Source: Calocera cornea HHB12733
Lineage: Eukaryota > Basidiomycota > Dacrymycetes > Dacrymycetales > Dacrymycetaceae
Length of the DNA: 64,000 bases
Assembly (NCBI GenBank): GCA_001632435.1
Contig: KV423955.1
Location: 63,614 to 127,613 of the forward strand
Reading direction: 5' to 3'
The notes under the pieces were generated by a model. It searched no databases and had not been told where the DNA came from. It worked only from the letters and a program-made list of their open reading frames with translations. Every line of letters starts with the position of its first letter. Within the stretch, counting starts at the first letter, position 1. The position numbers and the translations under genes are program-made. Shown piece after piece: positions 1-9,558 of the stretch.

Positions 1-377
1 CAGTTGTCTATCCTTCGACAGCCATCTCTCCTTCGACAGCCGTCCTTCCGTTGACAGCCATCTCTCCTTGGACAACTGTCTTTCCTTCGACAGCCATCTC
101 TCCTTCGACAGCCATCTCTCCTTCGACAGCCGTCCTTCCGTTGACAGCCATCTCTCCTTGGACAACTGTCTTTCCTTCGACAGCCATCTCTCCTTCGACA
201 GCCATCTCTCCTTCGACAGCCGTCCTTCCGTTGACAGCCATCTCTCCTTGGACAACTGTCTTTCCTTCAACAGCCATCTCTCCTTCGACAGCCATCTCTC
301 CTTCGACAGCCATATCTCCTTCGACAGCTGTCTTTCCTTCAACAGCCGTCTATCCATTGACAGCCAACCTTCCTTCC
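1..377. repeat. 18-bp minisatellite, array 1, with 90-bp higher-order period
   Basis: Tandem 18-bp units of the form TCTCCTTCGACAGCCATC run from the window edge. Five units form a 90-bp higher-order repeat: the variant CCTTGGACAACTG recurs near 65, 155 and 245. Because 18 is a multiple of three the array is open in several frames and gives spurious Ser-Pro-Ser-Thr-Ala-Ile reading frames. I do not regard these as genes. The left end is outside the window. Confidence 0.95.
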
Positions 378-1030
378 ACATGAAGCTCTCCTTCTCGCTT
401 GGCATCTGCACCTCTGCTCATTCTCTTGACGGCATCCATCTCTCAATATACGTGATAGAGTCGCAAATGTTTCCACTCGATACATCTCGTACCTCGCTCT
501 GCGCATTGCTCAATGTCTCTTTGATGCTCTGTATACCGACAACAAGCGCCTTGTGTTCCCCTCAAGCACGAATACCTGCCTCTTGTCTTGCTCGAGCATG
601 TCAACACTCCTTGGTCGGTCGATGGCTTCCAAGCCAACTCGTCACATCACAACGAAGCACCTCATTGGCAACGCTCGACTCCCTATGCTTGAGCGAGAAT
701 TCCATCACCGATACTTGGAGCTTTACTCTGCGTGAAATGCGCTTATCAAAGCCTTGGACCAAAAGGGTCTTCTACGGGCGGACGTCAGCTCGGACAGGAC
801 ACAATGATGGTCCGGCATTGTCGAGTCAAGCAAAGGCGTCGATCGAAGCGGAAGGAGGGAGATTCTCAAGACTATCTCCTGCGCATACTATTGTGCAAGA
901 ACAAGTCGGACACGTTGGACAAGTTCCTGCCCATTGATACTGTGAGGGAGAAGGCTCGTGTTCACATCGCAGACGTGTCTCTGCCTGCGCCATTCTGGGT
1001 AGGTCCACTCTCTACCAACCAGTAAGCATT
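378..1030 (+). pseudogene. Decayed gene module A, copy 1
   Basis: Directly follows the minisatellite. Short protein-like stretches match copies 2 and 3 when frames are switched, for example LVFP near 550, a segment with HHRYLE near 705, and ADVSLPAPF near 980. Frames change repeatedly and stops interrupt, so this copy cannot encode the full protein. The family is not recognised. The three-way conservation suggests a once-coding, intron-containing gene rather than random sequence. Confidence 0.55.
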
Positions 1031-1289
1031 GGCTAAGTTCCAGTTAGATTGTCTGGGGTCGACATATGTGCTGCCGTTGTCACACATAGCGAAAGTACCC
1101 TATCATTCGGCTGAACTGTTCTGCGACGCTGGCTCTGGTCCCAATGTGCTCCGACACCTCTGATGAAGACCCCCAAGTGTCTTCATCAAATATTCGTTCG
1201 GCAATCGTAAGGTTCGCAGTGTTATGTTCATGATATTGGGCTGGAAGCAATGTCATTTGCAAGCACGGGGCATTCCAGCAACTCCGCCA

Positions 1290-1432
1290 GCCGTTTTGGG
1301 TGCCAGTCGTTTTCGGCACCAGCCCTTTCGGGCGCCAGCATTTTCGGGCGCCAGCATTTTCGAGCGCCAGCCTTTTCGAGCGCCAGCCTTTTCGGGCACC
1401 AGCTCTTTCGGGCACCACCCTTTTCGGTCACC
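1290..1432. repeat. 16-bp minisatellite, array 1
   Basis: About nine units of 16 bp, typical form CAGCCTTTTCGGGCGC, with single-base variation (AGC/TCTTT, GCAC/GCGC endings). A 16-bp unit shifts frame every repeat, so the open frames across it are not coding. The same array recurs at 3594-3778 in the same orientation and at 6783-6955 inverted. Confidence 0.93.
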
Positions 1433-1439
1433 ATAGATC

Positions 1440-2160
1440 GCACAGTCCTTGTCTCTCGAGCCGCTGTCTATACCACCCATCTGCCCCAGCAACCGACCTC
1501 GACAGGCCCCATGCCAACCTACCGATGCAGCCCACGACTCATCCCGTCAATCTTAGCAAGTACGTCCGCTTGACCAAGTATCGGCTTTCCTGCCTTGGCT
1601 CTTGGCCTCTGCTCCCACCGGTTCCTCCTCCTTCAACTTGCCAACAGACAAATCCACTGGGCCATTTGCTTTCTGGTAGCGATGGATCACCCTCAACGTG
1701 TTATACCGCCAGTCACAAATCATCCCCCCTCCACTCTCCCTCGCCCTTCGTCAATCACCCCTTCATCAGTGATCAGCACCTTGTTCATGCAGGGTTGGCA
1801 GCACGATATCACCATGTGTCCTCCTGCGCAGCAAGCCCAGTATCGACTGGCGTACACAAGCTACATGCGGGCCATTGTTTAGTATGGCCGTCCTCCGATG
1901 CTTGCTGCCAATGATAGCTATGTCAGGCAGTCGCCGGTGTTCAGTCAAGCGGTCCTTGTACGTGTCTTCGCTCTCCTCATCTCCACATGCTCACTCTACT
2001 GTAGTACGGTGTCAGGATTGATATACCAGACTTCAGCGAGATGCATGCGACTCAACGGTTTTCGATCACCATGCTCGCCCATCTCAAGGATGCTCTCATC
2101 AAGTACACATGGATTGCCCAGAGATGCAAACGTCCATCACTCGGGACTGCCTGGCATTTG
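1440..2160 (+). pseudogene. Decayed gene module B, copy 1
   Basis: Matches 3780-4600 in order. Shared landmarks are a segment with VAMDH near 1675, PPAQQAQYRLAYTSYMRAIV near 1820 followed by an in-frame stop, and a downstream LAHLKDALI stretch near 2070. The stop after the last AIV and several frame changes mark it as non-functional. Product family unknown. Modules A and B may be parts of one gene, separated by the 16-bp array. Confidence 0.5.
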
Positions 2161-2257
2161 ACCACCTCTACACATCGAATCATTAACGCTTGATGCATGC
2201 TCAACCGGCACAAAAGCATTGCTCATTCTTGCTCATTCAACATTGACTGACACTGGT

Positions 2258-2585
2258 TCAACATTCATCTCTCATTCGACAACGGTCTCTCATTCGACAA
2301 CGGTCTCTCATTCGACAACGGTCTCTCATTCAATAACGGTCTCTCCTGCAACAACGGTCTCTGCTTCAACATCAATCTCACCTTCTACATCCATGTCTCC
2401 TTCCACAGCGATCTCTCCTTCGACATTAATCTCTCCTTCCACAGCGATCTCTCCTTCGACATCACTCTCTCCTTCGACATTAATCTCTCCTTCCACAGCG
2501 ATCTCTCCTTCGACATCAATCTCTCCTTCCACATCAATCTCTCCTTGGACAGCCGTCCCTCCTTTGACATCCGGCTCTCCTTCTC
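2258..2585. repeat. 18-bp minisatellite, array 2
   Basis: Begins with TCTCATTCGACAACGG units, passes into TCTCCTTCGACATTAATC and TCTCCTTCCACAGCGATC types. Same unit length and orientation as array 1. It precedes decayed copy 2 of module A in the same relation as array 1 precedes copy 1. Confidence 0.95.
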
Positions 2586-3300
2586 GATTGCAATCTGCTC
2601 ATCTGCTCATTCCTTTGACGGCAACTATCTCTCGCTATACGTGACAGAGATGCTGACGGATCTACTGAGATTGTCTCCTACCGGGCTCTGCACATCCGTC
2701 AATGTCTCTTTGACGCACTGTATATCGACGATGAACGCCTCGTGTTCCCCTTTGGCGTGCATACCTGCCTCGCGTCTTGGTCTAGTATCTCAACATCTCC
2801 CTGGACCGTCGATGGCCTCCAAAGCCAACCCGTCAGATTCGCAAGAGGCAGCTCATTGGCAAAGCTCGATTCCCGAAGCCTGAGAAGGAGTTCGATCACC
2901 GAAACTTGTAGCATTCCCCTGCGAGCAATGCTCACACCAAGGCCATGGTCGAAGAGGACCTTCTGCCGGCCGACGAGAGCTCGGACAGTCACACGCCGAT
3001 GGTCCAGCGCTCTCAAGTCAAGCAAATGCATTGGTCGAAGTGGAAGGAGGCGGAGAATCTGTCCTTTCCCCTGCGTTGCAAATTCTGGCAAGTCAAGTCC
3101 GGCGCCTTGGAGAAGATCCGGCCCATTGCAGTTGTGGGGGAGACAAGGGTCGTGTTCGCATTGCAGATGTGTATCTGCCTGCGCCGTTCTGTGTACGTCC
3201 CTTGTCTCTCTCCCATAATTCAACTGATAACCCACCGCTAGATGATACGGGTCTACATACGTGCTACTGTGGTAGCCCATGATAAACATACCAAGCACTG
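2586..3300 (+). pseudogene. Decayed gene module A, copy 2
   Basis: Aligned with copies 1 and 3. The best preserved part is around 2945-3190 and carries AMVEEDLLPADESSDSHTPM, then ALEKIRPIAVVGE, then ADVYLPAPF after a frame change. Copy 3 has almost the same residues (AMVEEGLLPADESSDSHAPM). Conservation of amino acids beyond neighbouring noise suggests the source gene was under selection. This copy is frameshifted. Confidence 0.55.
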
Positions 3301-3593
3301 GGCTCAATCGTGGGATCAATGCTGGCTTTGGTTGTAATGCGCTCAGTGCCATCTCATTAAGACAGATACGTTCGGCAACCGTCAGTATCCCCGCATTTCG
3401 TTTAGGGGGTTTGCTCACTATTTGCCTTAAACTTGGTAGCGCATCTACACCTCGACGAGACCGGCGATTGCGTGGAGAATGGTCTAGCGAGCTCATCAAC
3501 AATGTCATTCGAAAGGAGTTGAATGGAAGCGAAGGTGCAAACGGCTTTCCCCACCACAACATTGTTTGTAAAGGAGAGGTATTCCATCCTCTC

Positions 3594-3778
3594 GACCAGC
3601 CTTTTCGGTCACCAGCCTTTTCGGGCACCAGCATCTTTGGGCACCAGCCTTTTCAGTTGCCAGCCTTTTGGGGCACCAGCATCTTTGGGCGCCAGTCTTT
3701 TCGGGCGCCAGTCCTTTTGGGCACCAGCCTTTTTGGGCGCCAGCATTTTCGGGTGCCAGTCTTTTCGGGTGCCACAGC
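3594..3778. repeat. 16-bp minisatellite, array 2
   Basis: About eleven 16-bp units (CAGCCTTTTCGGTCAC, CAGCATCTTTGGGCAC and similar). Same orientation and same relative position in the module as array 1 at 1290-1432. Confidence 0.93.
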
Positions 3779-3779
3779 C

Positions 3780-4600
3780 GGATAGACAAGGCCATTCCTC
3801 GCAGGTGAGTTTAGGCTTTGGTCGGCTCCATCCTTACGCTCACAACTCGACATTGGGCAATGTGATGGGCAGGCCAAAGATTCTCGCGTCAATATCTCAG
3901 CGGTTCACACAGTATCCGGCCAACAATCAACTGATATCAAAGGAGGACCTGAGGAAGTAGCCCAGCGTTCATCCCTTCTTCTTCGCAAGTACCTCTCCTC
4001 AGCCCAGCATTGGCGTTCCAGCCTTGGCTCTCTCTTCATCTCAGCTCCCACTGGTTCCTCCTCATTTTTCTGGCCAACAGACCACTTGACAGGGCCATGA
4101 GCATTCTGGTAGCGATGGATCACACTCGACGCCTAACACCGTTGGTCACACACCATCCCACCTCCGCTCTCCCTTGCCCTTTGTCGAACGCCCCCTCCTC
4201 ACAGAACAGCAACCAGTTCCTGCAGGGTTAACAGCAAGATATGACCATGGCTCCTCCCGCGCAACAAGCTCAGTTTCTATTGGCGTACACAAGCTACATG
4301 CGGCCGTTCGTTCAGTAGGGCCGTCCTCCAATGCTTGACGTCAATGAAGACCATATCAGGCAGTGGACGGAGTTCGGTTGAGTGACCCTTGTACGTGTCT
4401 TTGCTCTCTTCCTTCTCCACACCCTTACTCTATTGTAGTCCAATGTAAGGACCGATATACTCGAGTTGGGCAACATGCATGCGAATCAGCCATTTGGATC
4501 GGGATGCTCGCGCATCCCAAAGATGCTCTCATCCAGTCCAGAAGGTTTGCCTGGCAGCGATCAGAACGATCTTCGCTTGCGACCGCCTAGCATTTGCCCA
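3780..4600 (+). pseudogene. Decayed gene module B, copy 2
   Basis: Parallel to 1440-2160: VAMDH near 4108, then PPAQQAQFLLAYTSYMRPFV near 4255 ended by an in-frame stop, then a stretch with MHANQPF near 4470. Several stops and frame changes. Unknown family. Similarity to copy 1 is clear over roughly 800 bp, which defines the tandem duplication together with module A. Confidence 0.5.
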
Positions 4601-4678
4601 CCTCCACACATCGATTCATCCAAGCACGGCTTGATGCATGCTCCGCCTAGTCAACTGCATTACTCCCTCGAGCAAATA

Positions 4679-4840
4679 GCTCCTTCAACATTGGTCAACC
4701 CTTCGACATCTGTGTCTCCTTCAACATCAATCTCACCTTCAACATTGGTCTCTCCTTTGACATCTGTGTCACCTTTAACATCAATCTCACCTTCAACATT
4801 GGTCTCTCCTTCACAACGATCTCGCCTTTGACGTCAGGCT
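4679..4840. repeat. 18-bp minisatellite, array 3
   Basis: Nine or so 18-bp units (TCACCTTCAACATTGGTC and TCTCCTTTGACATCTGTG types), same orientation as arrays 1 and 2, and again directly upstream of a module A copy. Confidence 0.94.
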
Positions 4841-4849
4841 CTCACTCTT

Positions 4850-5690
4850 AACTGGCTGCCTCACTCTGCTCACTCCCTTGACGGCAACCATCTCTCCCTA
4901 TGGCGCGATACAGATCCTGCATACAGCTCGGTCTGCACATCGCTCAAGGGCTGCTTGGCTCTGTACATTGACACCGACCGCCTTGTGTTCCCCCTGGAAC
5001 ACGGATACTTGCATTGCGTACTGCTCGAGCATATCAAGGATTCAGCTAACGGTCGATGGCTCCAGACGCCAGATCATCACATCCACAGGAACCTCCTCAT
5101 TCGCAACATTTGACTTTCAATGCCTGAGAAAGTGTTCGATCACCGATACTTGCCGAATTTCCCTGCGAGAAACGCTCACCCCAAGGCCATGGTGGAAGAG
5201 GGCCTTCTGCCGGCCGACGAGAGCTCGGACAGTCACGCGCCAATGGCCCAGCGTTATCAGGTCTCGCCAATGCATTGGTGTAAGCGGAAGGAGGCAGAGT
5301 ATCCAGACTGTCTCCTCCGTGGCAAATTCAGGCAAGTCAAGAGATGTACCTTGGAGAAGATCCGGCCCATTGAAGTTGTGGGGAGATGGGCCGTGTTCGC
5401 ATCACGGATGTCCCTGCCTGCGCCGTCCTGTGTATGTCCCCTTGTCTCTCTCCCCTATTCAAGTGCTGACCCACTACTAGATGGTATGAGGTCTACATAC
5501 GTGCATGAAGACGATCTCAATAAGCGGACAGAGATCAATCAAGCTGTCCTTGTACGTATATTTACTCTCTTCATTTCCACAAGCTCACTCTATGATAGAA
5601 CGCCACGAGGAATGAATTACCTGACCCCAGCAACATGCACGCGGATGAGCTGATTTGGATCGCCATATCCGCGCATCTCAAAGAGGGTCT
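4850..5690 (+). pseudogene. Decayed module A copy 3 joined to the end of module B
   Basis: Best preserved copy of module A. One frame reads from MPEKVFDHRYLPNF near 5120 through the LLPADESSDSHAPM region to LEKIRPIEVV near 5360 without a stop, but an in-frame stop lies just upstream, near 5110. The 16-bp array and most of module B are absent. The sequence jumps to the module B tail (VLVRIFTLFIST near 5550, then a MHADE segment near 5635), so this copy carries an internal deletion. Function unknown. Confidence 0.5.
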
Positions 5691-5692
5691 CT

Positions 5693-6045
5693 TCCTTTCA
5701 ACAACGGTCTCTAATTCAAGAATGGCCTCTCATTCAACATCGATCTCTCCTTCAACAGTCGTCTCTCCTTCAACAGTCGTCTCTCCTTCAACAGTCGTCT
5801 CTCCTTCAACAGTCGTCTCTCCTTCAACAGTCGTCTCTCCTTCAACAGTCGTCTCTCCTTCAACAGTCGTCTCTCCTTCGACATTGGGCTCTCCTTTGGC
5901 ATCTGTCTCTCCTTCGACATTGGGCTCTCCTTCGACATTGGGCTCTACTTCGACATTGGGCTCTGCTTCGGCATCTGTCTCTCCTTCAACAACAATGTCT
6001 CCTTTGACATCAGTGTCTCCTTCGATGCCCGTCGCTCCTCCATCA
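5693..6045. repeat. 18-bp minisatellite, array 4
   Basis: Includes a very homogeneous run of eight or so TCTCCTTCAACAGTCGTC units from about 5747 to 5880, then mixed ACATTGGGC and GCATCTGTC types. Homogeneity indicates recent expansion compared with the other arrays. Open frames here (repeated Ser-Pro-Ser-Thr-Val-Val) are a repeat artefact. Confidence 0.95.
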
Positions 6046-6283
6046 TCATTGATCTTCAACATCTGTCTACCTGCAGTAACCCTATGCTCTCATGCATTGG
6101 TCTGTACTCTGCAGATCCGTCTCTACCAGTGCAATCCTATGTACGGTGAGTCTTTCATTATCTTACTGGTGATCTTGCATTAATGCACTGCTAGATCTCA
6201 TCGATTCCACTACATGCGTGCTGCTGCTGTAACTCCATGGCGATGAACCCCTCACACTTCACTGTAATGTGGATAGTCTATCT

Positions 6284-6490
6284 TTCGACTGCTATCTCTC
6301 CTTCGACATCTCGCTCTGCTTCAACATCTGTCTCTCCTTCAACCATTCGCTTGGCTTCAAAATGTGTCTCTCCTTCAACCGCTCGCACTGCTTCACCATC
6401 TGGCTCTGCTTCGACATCGGTATCTTGCCCTACTCTAGCATCCGTCCTCTCCTTCAGCATCAGTCTCTACTTCAACATCGGCCTTCTACT
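6284..6490. repeat. 18-bp minisatellite, array 5 (degenerate)
   Basis: Diverged 18-bp units such as TCTCCTTCGACATCTCGC and TCTCCTTCAACCATTCGC. It is the last array in the plus orientation. The bases 6490-6780 hold AT-richer sequence with a TATATATATAG run near 6704 and no gene that I can see. Confidence 0.88.
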
Positions 6491-6782
6491 CTAACACATC
6501 ATATTGTCCGTTCTGTCTAACATGGGCTGTTCTACAAAAACCGACTGACTGTATCGTGTCATGTTTCAGGTGAGTCTCCACTTAAACACTGGTCTCTGCT
6601 GTGAGCATGGGCGCTGATTCAATGTTGTTAGCACCTTTTCGGTGTTGGTCTTATATAGATACCTCTTTTCTTGAAATCTGATCTCTTTCATACAATCTCC
6701 CTATATATATAGTTAGAATTCATGGCGTTTACTTGGCTATCTTCCTGCAGTCTGCCAGTACTGACTTGGCAGGCAGTCGAGC

Positions 6783-6955
6783 ATGGTGCCCGAAAGTGTG
6801 GGCGCCCAAAAAGGCTGGTGCCCGAAAAGGCTGTCGCCCAAAAGGACTGGTGCCCGAAAAGGCTGGTGCCCGGAAAGGCTGGAACCCAAAAAGGCTGGTA
6901 CCCAAAAAGACTGGCTCCCGAAAAGGCTGGTGCCCGAAAAGGCTGGTGCCCGACC
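6783..6955 (-). repeat. 16-bp minisatellite, array 3 (inverted)
   Basis: About eleven units of GCCCGAAAAGGCTGGT, the reverse complement of the 16-bp arrays at 1290 and 3594. It marks the point where repeat orientation flips. All 18-bp units to its right are also inverted relative to those on its left. Confidence 0.93.
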
Positions 6956-7117
6956 CAATACTAAATAATATGGGAGGGGCAATCCAGCCCTAAGCAATCT
7001 GAGGTCCGTGCGCCAGAGACGAAAAAAGCCCTTGATGTGCATCACGGACAACTTTGCTCAATCCATTATCTCACTTTACACCTGCTTTCTCTAATTTACT
7101 TAACTACAACTCAGTCG

Positions 7118-7819
7118 ATGTCTCGGCTATACAAGACAGACTTGCTCTTGCCCGTGCAGCGAATGATGGAGATTTGGGGACTCGAGGAGCTTGACCCTAT
7201 GGCCTGTCGCGAGTGCCATGAAATATGCGTGCCATATCTTTCATTCGACCGCTGTGGATTGAATCCACAAAATTGGGGGCGAATCTACTGCAAGGTGAGC
7301 CCAATGTATAAGGAGATAGTGATCCTGATGCGAGAATGATGATAGTGCAGTGATCCCGAGCACTACAATCAGAGCTTCCACTTCTACACGAATGGATTCG
7401 ATGACGGCTTGCGAGAGGACATCAAAGCAGTGTTCAATGACATTTGTCTCGAGGATTACCCAAGCAGTCCACCAAGGCGTCGTTCAGCAAAGCCTGTTGA
7501 AGTAGCAATTACTGCCAGTACCAGTACGATGGCCGGCGCTAATTTTCGACCCCGGAAACCACGATGCACGTACCACCTGTGCACAAAGGATCGCAACTCC
7601 AAATGCCCCCTATTGCACTGCAGAACATGTTGTTTGCGCGAACAGCAGAGACGCCCAGTCAACTGGGCAGAGCATAGAAGCCACATGTTCGACTCCTTTC
7701 CTCCACCATCAGATGGATCTACATATACCCCAGCCCCAACACATATCCCAGGAGCGACCAGTGCTGAAGGAGAGTATGCACCGCACAGCATGGTCGCCCA
7801 ATGGCAACACCATCGGTGA
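7118..7819 (+). CDS. GRF-like zinc-finger protein with a second cysteine cluster
   Basis: Two exons (7118-7294, 7346-7819; 51-nt intron) encode about 216 residues. The first cluster is CRECHE, then NPQNWGRIYCKCS and a QSFHF aromatic stretch. This follows the GRF zinc-finger plan (paired Cys, N-x-GR-x-Y/F-x-C, then a further Cys). The acceptor GATAG at 7345 was chosen because it keeps the frame and restores YCKCSDPEHY. A second cluster follows near residues 130-165 (CTYHLCTKDRNSKCP, then LHCRTCCL), ending in a Pro/Ser-rich tail. GRF fingers bind nucleic acid in other proteins; the role here is unknown. The last 101 bp overlap the KDZ remnant on the other strand. It could be transposon cargo. 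Confidence 0.6.
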
Positions 7820-8998
7820 CAGCACAGTCCAGCATGTCTGCACTTTGTTAGAAAGGACGATTTGTAGCGCGAGGGAGAGGAACTTACAGGATCCATCAGC
7901 TTCCTCCTTGAACTTATGGCAGATGTCGCACGCATGGGCCCAATGTTCCTGGCCATTCTTAGCCATGAATTGGTTGCGCTCCAGCATTGCGGATGTAAGT
8001 CGTTCGGTCTGAGAAAGGCCAGGGGTATTGGGAAGCTGCAACGAGGTGCCATGCTCATGATGGTGAAGAAGCAGTGCATAGAGATCGAACAAATCAGCGA
8101 CATGTTCTCCACGAAGAGGCGATACTTGATAGGGTCCTTGATACGGTGTAGAAGTAGAGATCAATGTTGAATTATAGACCTGGGCGTTTGCAGACATAGA
8201 TGAGCTGGATGTTGAAGGAGAGTCAGATGTTGAAGGAGAGGCTAAAAAGAGAGATTGACGAACTGGGAGCAGACAGTGAGGCTTCGAAAGAGTTCGCAGA
8301 GCTTGTCCTCAAAAAGAAAGTGTTTCTCGCCTTGGATGACAGGCGGTATGCCCTGATAGTAGAGTCGAAAAGGGGAGCCATCAGGTCGACGCTGGTCCAT
8401 ATAGTTGAGGTGGTACGTTGTATTGCAGATTGTACACCGGAGCGAAGTGACCATAATGGGAAAAGCACCACGGCCAACGGTATAGAGTGCGGCCTTGTGC
8501 CTTCTTGGATCGACAAGGCGAGCCCCTCTTCCATGAGCTGTGAAGTATGGGCAGGCAATATTCTTGCAGACTCGCGTTGGCGGATAAAACTCCTCGGGCG
8601 CTACAAAGGGTTAGAAGAGAGAGACAGGTATGCGCTGATCACTCACTAAGGTCAACGGTATGGCCATAGCGAGCAAAGGCTGCAAAACTGTCGACAAGCG
8701 GAGTAGACGGATGGGTATACTTGCGAAAGCTGTCCCAAAGCTCATTGCGGAGAACAGACCACAGCGCAACAACTTGAGGATGGGTGATACCAAGGGACTG
8801 GGCCAAGAATGAGACAGTGGAGACGGGCATATTCGGGGGCGCAGGCGGAAGTTCATCAAGAGTGGTGTCTCCTTGCCAAGCTATGCGGGATTGCAGGTGA
8901 CGAGCAGCCGCCATGAAGTCCAATGCCTGCCGAACAGTAAGGTCGCCGATCCAAGGCCCGAGTAGCCTGATCTGGTTGTAGAAATCCGCAAGACACAT
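7719..8998 (-). mobile_element. Truncated KDZ transposase, CxC5 and CxC6 cysteine clusters only
   Basis: Four exons (8998-8647, 8600-8264, 8204-7888, 7837-7719) join in frame to about 374 residues. Exon 2 has the CxC5-type pattern: VCKNIACP, then KAALYTVGRGAFPIMVTSLR, CTICNTTYHLNY and a FLFEDKLCELF helix. Exon 3 has the CxC6-type lead: a run with RLTSAMLERNQFM, then GQEHWAHACDICHKF. Exon 4 continues CAVTDGVAIGRPCCAVH. These clusters normally precede the RNase-H-like KDZ transposase core of Agaricomycete elements. Right after CCAVH the sequence runs into a minisatellite-like unit and stops, so the rest of CxC6 and the catalytic core are missing. Non-autonomous remnant. Confidence 0.78.
8206..8245 (-). 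repeat. Two 18-bp minisatellite units inside a KDZ intron
   Basis: On the minus strand two CTCTCCTTCAACATC-type units lie in the intron 8263-8205 of the KDZ remnant. The unit end reads CATCCAG, which is the acceptor used in the frame-preserving splice (a TTCCCAG-like end alternative does not exist). An older acceptor, CTTTTTAG, sits just before the units. Confidence 0.75.
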
Positions 8999-9028
8999 AG
9001 CAGGATCCGACGAGTGAAGAGCAAATCA

Positions 9029-9112
9029 GCGAAGGAGAGACAATGTCGAAGGAGAGACAATGTCAAAGGAGAGCCGATGTTGAAGGAGAGCCAATGTCGA
9101 AGGAGAGCCAAG
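9029..9112 (-). repeat. 18-bp minisatellite, array 6 (inverted), 5' of the KDZ remnant
   Basis: About five units of AAGGAGAGCCAATGTCG type, the reverse complement of arrays 1-5. They lie just upstream of the KDZ start codon, in its sense orientation. From 9113 to 9558 I see no gene; the stretch is the upstream region of LAS1. Confidence 0.9.
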
Positions 9113-9558
9113 GACGAAGCCAGCAGAGACAGCGCAAATGTGCTATCGCTATCGCGCGATTGTCAGTCCCTGAAACAGTCACTAGTATCGATTTATGATT
9201 TTCGTCATGCTGGCTCGTTAAGATGGTTGCCGCACGTGGGAAGCGGCTGTGCCGGCTATAGGGACCCCTGGAGTGTGCGACGCGCCGCACAAAAAAGGCC
9301 CCGCACAAATGCCCGCACGAAAGTTCACGGAACCTGGTTGTACTGGTTGCTGTGGCCCACTGTCAGAAGCGTGATGCCAAGCACAGGGTCTCGCCGTGTT
9401 CCCACCCGGTCCCTGAGCGGAAGCAGTGGCTGTTTTGGGCACAACGCGAATTTAAGGTGCACCACACACACTTGCAACCTAGTCCGCTATCACACACGGC
9501 ATCGGGACTGCATTGCCCGCGTTGTATTGCGCTGCTCTCTGTGAACACTGCGTGAGCG

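Noticed and set aside
51..383. Long Ser-Pro-Ser-Thr-Ala-Ile open frames over the 18-bp arrays (both strands)
   Set aside because: An 18-bp unit keeps all three frames repetitive and open; no start context, no splice continuity, and the same happens at every array.
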